Origin: Halobacteriales archaeon SW_8_68_21
GTDB lineage: Archaea > Halobacteriota > Halobacteria > Halobacteriales > Haloferacaceae
Length of the DNA stretch: 48,321 nt
NCBI GenBank assembly: GCA_003023405.1
Contig: PXST01000051.1
Location: 1-48,321, forward strand
Reading direction: 5' to 3'
Made by a program: the position numbers and the translations under genes. Below, one piece after another: positions 1-7,617 of the stretch. Below the pieces are notes generated by a model. The model saw only the letters and a list, made by a program, of their open reading frames with translations. It did no database searches and was not told the DNA's origin. Each line of letters starts with the position of its first letter. Position 1 is the stretch's first letter.

Positions 1-429
1 CAGCCGCTCTCGACGGTCTCTGCGGATCAACTCGCGGTTGGCGAAAAGATGTTCGGCCTCCACGGACAGAAGTTCTGGCTGTACGGTGCGGTTGATCCAC
101 ATACCAACGAAATCCTCCATGTAAGCCTCTATCCTACCGCAACGAAACAGACGACGCGATGGTTTCTCACCGAACTTCACCGACGCTACCAGCTCGATGA
201 TGTCGAATTTCTCGTCGATGACGCCGATTATCTTGGCCCAGTTTTTGCTGAAGATGGCTATCGATTTCGGGTGATTCGCCATGGAAATCGGAACGCTATC
301 GAACGTGTCTTCTAGAAAATAGAACGACGAACATCATCGTTTGCGAATAGTTTCAGCAATGTCGCGTTAGAGACAGCTCAAAACTGGCTCGAAGCCGTCG
401 CCGTCTACCACAATTCACGCCAAACTTAA
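1..429 (+). pseudogene. Transposase remnant (DDE type, IS6-like), 5' end cut by window
   Basis: The reading frame is open from the first base and resembles the C-terminal catalytic half of haloarchaeal IS6-like DDE transposases: a WLYGAVDPHT strand, a second acidic segment FLVDDADYLG, and a last segment RNAIERVF. A TAG stop at 313-315 interrupts the frame. The same frame then continues with KIERRTSSFANSF and ends NWLEAVAVYHNSRQT before TAA at 427-429, which is the usual end of this family. A single nonsense codon therefore splits one gene, most likely an inactive copy. The N-terminal HTH half would lie before the window. Family assignment is from recognised sequence style and is not certain at subgroup level. 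Confidence 0.75.
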
Positions 430-468
430 CGCGACCCTTGAAACTCGACAAAACACCCACCAAAGCAG

Positions 469-553
469 AGCATTCTATATGAAACACAGCATATTATGAC
501 ACAGCATACTATACTTTTCTCCAGCATAATATTTTTATTGCCGGGCATAATAC
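469..553 (+). promoter_or_regulatory. Operator-like array of five AGCATANTAT repeats with TATA box
   Basis: Five near-copies of RGCATANTAT start at 469, 489, 503, 523 and 544, spaced 20, 14, 20 and 21 bases, on one face or nearly so of the helix for four of them. The AT-rich stretch 531-539 sits about 28 bases before the ATG at 563, as expected for a leaderless haloarchaeal promoter, and is embedded between the last two repeats. The arrangement suggests cooperative binding of a repressor, plausibly one of the two winged-helix proteins encoded just downstream. An iteron-like origin is a less likely alternative. Confidence 0.5.
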
Positions 554-562
554 TAGCTGGCG

Positions 563-1444
563 ATGCGTCAGGAACTCATCGATGCTGCAAAAGAGTATTG
601 TGAGGCTCAAAGCCGAATCGAAGAGATCGAACAGGAGATAGACGAGCTAAGGGAGGAGACGTTTGGAAATGGCTCAAAACAGACTGAGGAGAAAGCAAAA
701 GAACTCTTTAGCGAGCTGAGCAGCGCAGAAGGCGAGTCATCAAATACCGAGACACTCAGCGAACTCAGAGAAGAAGAGTCGGAAATTAAAGAACGGCTGG
801 CTAAACTTGAGAACGATCTCCTAGAAAATTTAGTAACGGTCCGATTCCCTATGGATGAAACGATTCAGGGAAATAAACGACCTGTTGAGTTCCCATTCAG
901 CGAATCGGTCAGCCAGGATGTGCTTGACGCTATTTCGTCAGCGTTGGGTGAAGATATTGGCGACGGCGAAGTGAAAATTCAGACCGGTTCAATCGTTGTA
1001 GATACAGCGTCTATCGACGATGCAATTGACGCAGTCAAGACGGAAATCTCAGACATTAGAGATCGGGCCGACGCGAATCTCAACGTACCGGAACAAGTAC
1101 AGAAAGTCAAAAATCGCGATAGCAAGGTAGCTGCGATCCTGTACGTCCTTCATGAGAATGACAATAAGCCGATGACGAAGGCCGAAGTGGAGGATGCAAT
1201 CGGCCTCGACCGCGGTGATCTCCGCGGGCAGCTATACTACGTCCTGGAAAACGATCCGTATCTTGAGAAGGGTGAGGATGGGTTCACGCTAAAACCGAAC
1301 GGAATCAAAGTTATCGAACGTTTCGTTAACAAGTACGATGTTCCAGAACTCGTCTCAAACAGCGCGAATACACAAGAAAAAGGGGGGTCAGAGAGAACAG
1401 ATAACGAAAGTGAAGATCAGGAGGAGGTGACGGCATATGAGTGA
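563..1444 (+). CDS. Uncharacterised coiled-coil protein with C-terminal winged-helix-like domain
   Basis: I do not recognise this 293-aa protein as a named family. Residues about 1-95 are a charged coiled coil rich in Glu and Leu heptads. A compact alpha/beta region (about 95-185) follows. Residues about 190-260 look like a winged helix: KVAAILYVL, then AEVEDAIGLDRGDLRGQLYYVL, then a wing with YLEKGEDGFTL. The last 30 residues are acidic and disordered. The ATG at 563 follows a leaderless promoter, and the stop overlaps the next start by 8 bases, so the two genes form a translationally coupled operon. GC is lower than in the core part of the window, consistent with transfer. A DNA-binding role is inferred; nothing shows an enzyme activity. 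Confidence 0.7.
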   Translation: MRQELIDAAKEYCEAQSRIEEIEQEIDELREETFGNGSKQTEEKAKELFSELSSAEGESSNTETLSELREEESEIKERLAKLENDLLENLVTVRFPMDETIQGNKRPVEFPFSESVSQDVLDAISSALGEDIGDGEVKIQTGSIVVDTASIDDAIDAVKTEISDIRDRADANLNVPEQVQKVKNRDSKVAAILYVLHENDNKPMTKAEVEDAIGLDRGDLRGQLYYVLENDPYLEKGEDGFTLKPNGIKVIERFVNKYDVPELVSNSANTQEKGGSERTDNESEDQEEVTAYE

Positions 1445-2462
1445 AGAAAGAAAGGCGGGCCAGGTCCGCTCCATGGATGAGATTCCTGATGTCGCAGGTC
1501 AATATCTGAATGCGAGTGATGAAGAACCGGAACACCAAGAGCGCCTGAACGAGATCGAAACCAAACTGGACAAGCTAAGGTCAACACGAAAAGAAGTGGT
1601 GGACGACGTTGGTGAAGGTCATTATCTTGTCGAGGATATCGACGACGACGTCCAAGAGCTTGAAGGAGAGCGCCAAGAGCTTCAGAAGTCAACTGAAGAT
1701 ATCGCCCAACTTCAAAGGGATATTCTTCAGTCTGCGGCCGAAGATCCAGGGTTTCGGCTCAATGAGCACTGGTTGAACTCAAAAACAATCCAAGCCCTAA
1801 CCCATACACTCTACGGCACAGAAGAGGAGAAATTAGTCCTCGCCGATCAAGAACTCCGTGCCCCTGACGACGTCCGAGAGTTGGATCGAATGCAAAGGAT
1901 TCAGATCAAGAGGGATATTGTGAGTCTCGCCCGCGATCAGCTTGGGGACAACGAGCGAGTGGCAGAGCGATGGGAAGAGTTCAAAGAAACTCGGGCCCAC
2001 CCAGCTTTCCAAGTCATGGCCCGTGATCCGGGAGTGGGGCCCAGCGAAATCGCGGAGGCATCTGACAAGACCTCTAGTACCGTTCGAAATTGGACATCCG
2101 ATCTCTCGGGTCAAGATAATTTAAAAATGGTATATACCCCGAGGCACGGGGACTACCACCTGTCGACCGTCGGAAAGTACTTCGCTGCACACTACGCAGA
2201 TCTCGACGAAACTGGCGAAACGGAGGTTGCGGGAGATCATAAAGAGGCCGAAGCCGAAAGTAGTGAGGTCACGACACAGGTGACCGGCAGCGAAGATGAC
2301 TCGGAACAGGCAGATTTGGGAAATTTGGATAAGGCCCCTGAAACGAAATCAAGGGGGTTGAGCAACGCACACCAAGACGCCTTTTGTGAAGCGGATACCA
2401 CTGAGGAGAAAGCCGACGCGTTGTTTGACGATGTCAGCGAGACACGAAGGGCTAACAAGTAG
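1437..2462 (+). CDS. Uncharacterised coiled-coil protein with helix-turn-helix region
   Basis: This 341-aa protein overlaps the preceding gene by 8 bases and shares its plan. It has an N-terminal coiled coil (about 35-100, including LNEIETKLDKLRSTRKEV), a helical middle (about 100-185), then a winged-helix-like segment at about 195-255 containing IAEASDKTSSTVRNWTSDL and a wing ending YHLSTVGKYF. An acidic, low-complexity tail of roughly 85 residues follows. I see no catalytic motif. The paired architecture suggests a heteromeric DNA-binding complex, perhaps a partition-like or regulatory module of the mobile region, and the operator array upstream suggests autoregulation. Function remains unknown. 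Confidence 0.7.
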   Translation: MSEERKAGQVRSMDEIPDVAGQYLNASDEEPEHQERLNEIETKLDKLRSTRKEVVDDVGEGHYLVEDIDDDVQELEGERQELQKSTEDIAQLQRDILQSAAEDPGFRLNEHWLNSKTIQALTHTLYGTEEEKLVLADQELRAPDDVRELDRMQRIQIKRDIVSLARDQLGDNERVAERWEEFKETRAHPAFQVMARDPGVGPSEIAEASDKTSSTVRNWTSDLSGQDNLKMVYTPRHGDYHLSTVGKYFAAHYADLDETGETEVAGDHKEAEAESSEVTTQVTGSEDDSEQADLGNLDKAPETKSRGLSNAHQDAFCEADTTEEKADALFDDVSETRRANK

Positions 2463-2707
2463 TCATCCTGTTTTACGGACTCACGATTTCGAAAGTATTG
2501 GTTCCAAATGTGATCTCGACCGTCCCGATATCCCCGCTCACCCGGGCTAACGTCTCTGAGAAAAAGTGGAGTTGCGATCTACAGCTAGTTATCGGTGAGT
2601 GACGTTGTTCTACTCGGGGCGGGAGATAGCGTTGCCACTATGCCGGCGCCGCGCTACCGGAGGGGATTCTGGGCCGAGTCCGTGATGAGGCGGATTCTTC
2701 CGGAACT

Positions 2708-3000
2708 TCACTCTCGCTGCTCGGAACCGACTCGGGCTTGGCCGGCGGCCGTCAACTGCTCGAAGGCGGCCTTCAGACGGTGCGAGACGCGCGTCAGCAG
2801 CCCCTAGTGGGTCATCGTGTCCGCCTCGATCTCCGCAACGTCTTCGACACCCAGTCAGCCTGTTCGTCGGGGACACCAAGGCAGTATCCCTGCCAGCCCA
2901 TCCAGTCGTCGGTCATGTGCGCCAACTCGTTCGCCCACAAGCCGGTGTGGGTGAGCGTGTAGAACGTCGCCTGGTGGTCAAGTTCGAAGTCGTCGGCCAT
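2708..3000 (-). pseudogene. Decayed small haloarchaeal gene
   Basis: From ATG at 3000 the minus strand reads a protein-like segment (MADDFELDHQATFYTLTHTG, later GVPDEQADWVSKTL). Near 2840 the meaningful reading moves to another frame (DVAEIEADTMTH), meets a stop, and continues as GLLTRVSHRLKAAFEQL before TGA at 2708-2710. At least one frameshift and one nonsense codon are therefore needed to explain it. I do not recognise the family. The 245 bases before it (2463-2707) hold no convincing gene; a short open minus-strand stretch ending at 2473 (SGDIGTVEITFGTNTFEI) may be a further fragment. Confidence 0.5.
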
Positions 3001-3084
3001 GTTAAGATCGTCGCGGAGTTCGACGCCAATCAGAGACTCACGTTCCTAACCGACGTCTGGCGGTGCAACTATCTCATAGCGAAA

Positions 3085-6000
3085 TCACTCGCTAACTGTT
3101 TCCTCCACGACTTTGATTTCCTCGTCAGTCAGCCCGTAGAGCTCGTAGACGATCTCGTCGATGAGGTCGTCCGTGCTTTCGATCTTCGCCTCCAGTTCTT
3201 CCGCCCGCTTCATCGTCTCAGTGTAGCTCTCCAGGCCTTCGCGGACGTCGTCGACGGCGGGGAGCGTGAGCATCCGCAGCCGGTCGACCAGCGAGTTCGT
3301 CTTCGTGGCGGTCTCCCGGAAGTCCGCGAACCCGTCGGCTTCGTTGACGGCGACAGGGACGAATTCCTCGATTAGGTTGGCTTCGGTCTCTGTGAGGTCT
3401 GTGATACGGAGCGCTGGCAGCGGCTCGGTCTCCGTGTACCCCCACTGGTCTGTCTCGTGCTGGTCTTCGTCCTTGGGCTTGTAGCGCGCTGTCAGTCGAA
3501 CATCGACCGTGTTCGGGGACTTGCGATCGACAGTCGCCTCGCCGATGCGGAGGTTCGGCTTCTGTTCGGTCGTCTGCTGAAGGATGGAGTTGGCGGAGTT
3601 TTTCGGGGGTTGGGTGAGGCCGACGTCGGCGAGTGTCGGACCGCCGGAGTAGGAGCCGAGGTGGTCTATGAGTGAGAGATTGAGGTCGTGTACTTGGCTC
3701 TCTCGACTCATTTGCGTATTCGTGAGATGCTCAAGAGCCGAGGAACAAGATACCTCAGAGTCAATAGATTCCGGATAATCTTGTTCACTGACCTCAATAA
3801 TTCGGTCTCTGAATGAATCCGGGAGAGCAGTCTGGTTAGCGGTTTGTATAGATGGGATACAGAATGGCTCTAAATAATCCGTCTTGAATGTGAAGTACCC
3901 CCCACGAAGAACATAGCCCGTACTCTGTAGATAGAACCAGAGTAGCCGACTATTCAAGATTGTCAGAAGGTATTCATCGATAATCCTGTCCTGTGTGACG
4001 ATACCATATACTTTTGATTTGTGTAGCATCCCGCTTCTGTCAATAGTGAAGTTTCCTCCAAGGCTAATTTCAGGAGTTACAATCTTTTCGTTGAAGAATT
4101 CGTTCATATTCTGAGCACGGGTGAAATCGTACCAGCGTTCGTTGTCCATCCCCTCACTATCTCGGCTACGTAGGTCAGATTCGTAACTTTTGAGATACTT
4201 GCTTGCCCTCGGAAACTCAGATTTCAACTCAGCTTCACTTATGAGGTCAAGTCCTTCCGGGTTCTCCTGATACGGAAAGATGATCTTTCTTGGCGGATTC
4301 AGTGGTTTGTATCGCTTGACGTCTTGTCCCTTGAGGAACGGATACAGGAGTTCAGATTCGATCTCGAACTGTTCCCCATAGCCGTTTTCCACTAGGGTCA
4401 AATTGCCCCTCTGCTCAACTTCCTCTATCAAATAGATATCGTCCGCGCTTGTAATTATACCCTGATATATTTTCTTCGTAGCGTCAGCCAGGTTCAAGGG
4501 CTGTTTTTCAATTTGATCGATAATTTGGAGTACTTCGGGCGATTTGAAGATCCAAGGTTCACCATCGAGTTCCGGTTCGATTTTTCGGAATTTGGGTTTT
4601 ATACCCGCTTGGAGCTCATTTGGCCAAGTTTCTGCGTAATCATGTCCATCCCTCTGACGGTTGCTTAGAATCAGCACACACGTGTATACAGATGCGTTCT
4701 CGAATACTTGCCCGTGCCCGAATGACAAGACCTTCTCAAGAGCATCTCTCTCAGCCAAGTAGCTGCGAAGTCCCTCTCCAAATTCGTTCTGGAAGAATTT
4801 GTGTGGTTCAATGAACCCCAGGAAGCCGCCCTCTGTGAGTAACTCATACCCCCTCTCAGAGAAGTTAGCATAGAGGTCGAAATTCCTCGTTGAAGACTGG
4901 TATTTTGTGAGATACTCAGCCTGCTTGGGAACGTTCGTTCGTAGCTCTTGTATCCGAACGTATGGAGGGTTCCCAAGCACGGCATCGAATCCAGCATCCC
5001 CGCGTTTCTCGCCATCCTCGCCGAAGAACACCTCGGGGTACTCTAGCTCCCAGTGGAAGAAGTCTTCCTCGTCGGCCATTGCTTGCGCCAACCGGAACCA
5101 GTCCTTGTCCTGAATCTTGTCCCACTCGTCTTCTTCCTCAATAGCATCCGCCATATCCTCGTAGACGCCCTCTGGAAGATCCAGACCAAACTCCTCCGCA
5201 GTGTGTACGTTCGCGATTTCAAAGAGCCGCTGGTAGGTGAGATCATCCTGGATCTCGTCGTAAAGCTCCTCCATCGACTTGATCTCCTCAAGACTCTCGT
5301 TGTCTATGGCAAAGAGCTCCCTCATTAAATCCATCACATGGCCAAGGGTTTCGCGGCGGATTTCCTCCAACACTTCGTAGATGGTTACTTGTACATACTC
5401 TTCGTCGCTCTCTCCCTCTAGCACACCTGTATCACCGTCCGACAGCACCTCCGTGATGTCTGAGCCGACCAGCGAGTTTCCGTCCTTTAGGTGGTGGTCG
5501 AGGAAGGCGAGTGGCTGGTCAGCAGCGAGGGTTTCCAGCCACATCGAGAGTTTTCCCAGCTCGACGGCCATCCCGTTGATGTCCACACCGTAGATGCACT
5601 CCTTTGTAATCGTCCGGCGAATGTCTTGTTCGTCCCGGCCCTGTTCCTCGTGCTCGCGAGCGACTTCCATTACCTGCTCTGTGAGGTAGGCCGTTGCGTT
5701 GGTCAAGAAGTGCGCCGACCCCATCGCGGGGTCCAGAATCTTCAGGTTCTGTATCTGTCGATAGAACCGCCCGAAATAGGCTTGATCGCTCGGCTCCAAC
5801 CCATCGGCTTCCAACTCCGACTTGATGTCGTCAAGCAGTGGATCAACGGTTTCCTCGACGATGTACGAGACGACGTAGTTCGGCGTGTAGTATGCCCCAG
5901 TGGCTTTACGCTCGCCGTCGTCGTTGACGACATACAGCCTACCTGCCTCGACGGTCTCGACGGCATCCGCGACGCTAACCTCCGTCGCAGGTTTCCAGAT

Positions 6001-7347
6001 TTGGCCGCCATCTTCGGCGACGGCCGCGTACTCCTCACCAGCGATACGGAACTCGTGTTCCAGCAGGCCCTCGTAGATGCTGCCGAGGTGACGGGTGTCG
6101 AGATCCGCGTAGTCCGCGAGGACGTACTCGCCGTCGTCGTCGCGCGTCGTCCCGAGTCGGTGGACGACCTCTGCGACGTAGCGGTCCGCGACCTCATGCT
6201 CCGCTAGGAACTCGTGTTCCTCGTCGTCGAAGAGCCCGCCGTTGTACGGCGAGATGTCCAGATCCTCGTTGCCCTCGTCGACGAGCTCGAAGAGGTCCTG
6301 GAGCTGGCTCCACATCTTCGTGGAGTACCCGCTGTAATCCTCGTAGGTGTCGCCCTCTTGGATGGCCTCGTGGATCCCTGCCCGGAGCTCTTCGAGGCTG
6401 AAGTGCTCTTCGTACTCGGCTTTTGTGTCCCCTTTGTTGGGGCGGATAAGCCCGCGTGACTCGGCGTACAGCACGAACATCAAGCGGTACAGCAACACCA
6501 GCGACTGCTCTTTCAGCTCCGCGCGAGCGTCCTCGTCGTCGGGGTCGATGTCGAGGTCGTTCGAGTGGACGAATCCCTCACCGAGTACGCGGACCGCGGT
6601 GAAGACGTTGTCCTGAAGGTCTTCACCAAGCTCTTGGGCGGCGGTCTCGCTCTCGTTCCAGACCGTATCGAGGTACGACGTGCCAGCGGTCTGCCGAAAC
6701 GCTTCAGAGCGGAAAAATGCGTAGAAGTACTTGAACTGCTCCAGAGACCCGGTCGAGAGCAGTTCAGGGAGGTCGACTTCGTAGTAAATTTCGGTCGCGT
6801 AGTCTTTCGTGCCGTACAGTCGCCACTTCTTCCCATCCGTGAGAATTCCCCAGTTCAGACTCTCTGGAGTGTGCTCGAGATAGTACTTGATTTGGTGGGA
6901 GGCGTCCCGGTACGACCGGGATTCGCTGAACCGCTGGGTGAAGTCCGCCCCCCACTGTTTGGCCTCCAGGACGGCGGATGCGAGCTTGTAGTCGACGTCA
7001 GTCTCTCCGCCGGCGACTCGTTCAGCGGCCTTGCGGCGCTCCTCGTCAGAGGAGAACAGCAGCCGGTCGTTGTAGCCGCCGCTGTCCGGGAGCGTCGCCT
7101 CGGATTTCGTCCCGAACCCCAGGATGTCGAGGACCTGGTCGATCCATTCATCAAGCAGTTCATCCTCCTTGTACGAGTCGACGAGAGAACCTTCGAGTTC
7201 CCTGAGCGTTTTCAGGTCCTCGAAGGCTGCTTCGGCTTCTTCGTCGCATTTCCAGCCGTCGAGGTCGTAAATGCGTTCGTTGAGGTAGTAGCCGGAGAAG
7301 AGATTTGAGTTCCGGTAGGGGGTAGAACCGAGTGTCGCCTGATTCAT
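3085..7347 (-). CDS. Type IIG-like restriction-methylation protein (Eco57I-type)
   Basis: This 1420-aa protein looks like a single-chain restriction enzyme and adenine methyltransferase. The N-terminal nuclease domain shows a PD-(D/E)XK signature with D117/D119 and E128-A-K130, followed by a YYLEHTPESLNWGILTDG segment typical of these nucleases. A helical linker leads to the methylase: TGAYYTPNYVVSYIV, the AdoMet-binding DPAMGSAHF at 539, and the catalytic NPPY at 793-796. The C-terminal 500 or so residues are the likely target-recognition region and end in a coiled coil with ELYGLTDEEI. It acts on DNA in the cytoplasm. Size fits Type IIG; BREX PglX is the main alternative, but the nuclease domain and the absence of other BREX genes argue against it. 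The gene is transcribed away from a second such gene. Confidence 0.88.
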   Translation of the reverse strand: MNQATLGSTPYRNSNLFSGYYLNERIYDLDGWKCDEEAEAAFEDLKTLRELEGSLVDSYKEDELLDEWIDQVLDILGFGTKSEATLPDSGGYNDRLLFSSDEERRKAAERVAGGETDVDYKLASAVLEAKQWGADFTQRFSESRSYRDASHQIKYYLEHTPESLNWGILTDGKKWRLYGTKDYATEIYYEVDLPELLSTGSLEQFKYFYAFFRSEAFRQTAGTSYLDTVWNESETAAQELGEDLQDNVFTAVRVLGEGFVHSNDLDIDPDDEDARAELKEQSLVLLYRLMFVLYAESRGLIRPNKGDTKAEYEEHFSLEELRAGIHEAIQEGDTYEDYSGYSTKMWSQLQDLFELVDEGNEDLDISPYNGGLFDDEEHEFLAEHEVADRYVAEVVHRLGTTRDDDGEYVLADYADLDTRHLGSIYEGLLEHEFRIAGEEYAAVAEDGGQIWKPATEVSVADAVETVEAGRLYVVNDDGERKATGAYYTPNYVVSYIVEETVDPLLDDIKSELEADGLEPSDQAYFGRFYRQIQNLKILDPAMGSAHFLTNATAYLTEQVMEVAREHEEQGRDEQDIRRTITKECIYGVDINGMAVELGKLSMWLETLAADQPLAFLDHHLKDGNSLVGSDITEVLSDGDTGVLEGESDEEYVQVTIYEVLEEIRRETLGHVMDLMRELFAIDNESLEEIKSMEELYDEIQDDLTYQRLFEIANVHTAEEFGLDLPEGVYEDMADAIEEEDEWDKIQDKDWFRLAQAMADEEDFFHWELEYPEVFFGEDGEKRGDAGFDAVLGNPPYVRIQELRTNVPKQAEYLTKYQSSTRNFDLYANFSERGYELLTEGGFLGFIEPHKFFQNEFGEGLRSYLAERDALEKVLSFGHGQVFENASVYTCVLILSNRQRDGHDYAETWPNELQAGIKPKFRKIEPELDGEPWIFKSPEVLQIIDQIEKQPLNLADATKKIYQGIITSADDIYLIEEVEQRGNLTLVENGYGEQFEIESELLYPFLKGQDVKRYKPLNPPRKIIFPYQENPEGLDLISEAELKSEFPRASKYLKSYESDLRSRDSEGMDNERWYDFTRAQNMNEFFNEKIVTPEISLGGNFTIDRSGMLHKSKVYGIVTQDRIIDEYLLTILNSRLLWFYLQSTGYVLRGGYFTFKTDYLEPFCIPSIQTANQTALPDSFRDRIIEVSEQDYPESIDSEVSCSSALEHLTNTQMSRESQVHDLNLSLIDHLGSYSGGPTLADVGLTQPPKNSANSILQQTTEQKPNLRIGEATVDRKSPNTVDVRLTARYKPKDEDQHETDQWGYTETEPLPALRITDLTETEANLIEEFVPVAVNEADGFADFRETATKTNSLVDRLRMLTLPAVDDVREGLESYTETMKRAEELEAKIESTDDLIDEIVYELYGLTDEEIKVVEETVSE

Positions 7348-7356
7348 ACCGCTGTC

Positions 7357-7581
7357 CTCGACGCAGAGTGCAAATTACTCGATCTGTAAATCGGGCCGCA
7401 TTCCAAGAAATCCCATTTGTTTGGGCGAGTAGTAGCGGGTGAACAAGAATACATTGCCGGTTCGTTGTTCCCCAACCTAGAAGAAATTTGCCCTCATAGC
7501 GTCACGTCTCCGTTCTGGGAATGTGGAGCAGTAGGGTGATCAGTTCACACCCAAATTGTGTGACCTGCACTCTGCGTTGAG
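7357..7581. promoter_or_regulatory. Shared 16-base element in the divergent promoters of the two Type IIG genes
   Basis: The element TGCACTCTGCGTYGAG occurs twice, once on each strand: 7357-7372 reads it on the minus strand upstream of the leftward gene, and 7566-7581 reads it on the plus strand upstream of the rightward gene. The two copies match at 15 of 16 bases and have the same orientation relative to the gene they precede. On the left, an AT-rich box (about 7373-7380) adjoins it 26-33 bases before the ATG at 7347, so a bound protein would sit between TATA box and start. A common regulator of both genes is inferred. Confidence 0.55.
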
Positions 7582-7617
7582 CCGAACCCCGACCAGAGAA
7601 GTCTCCATCTAATCCGT

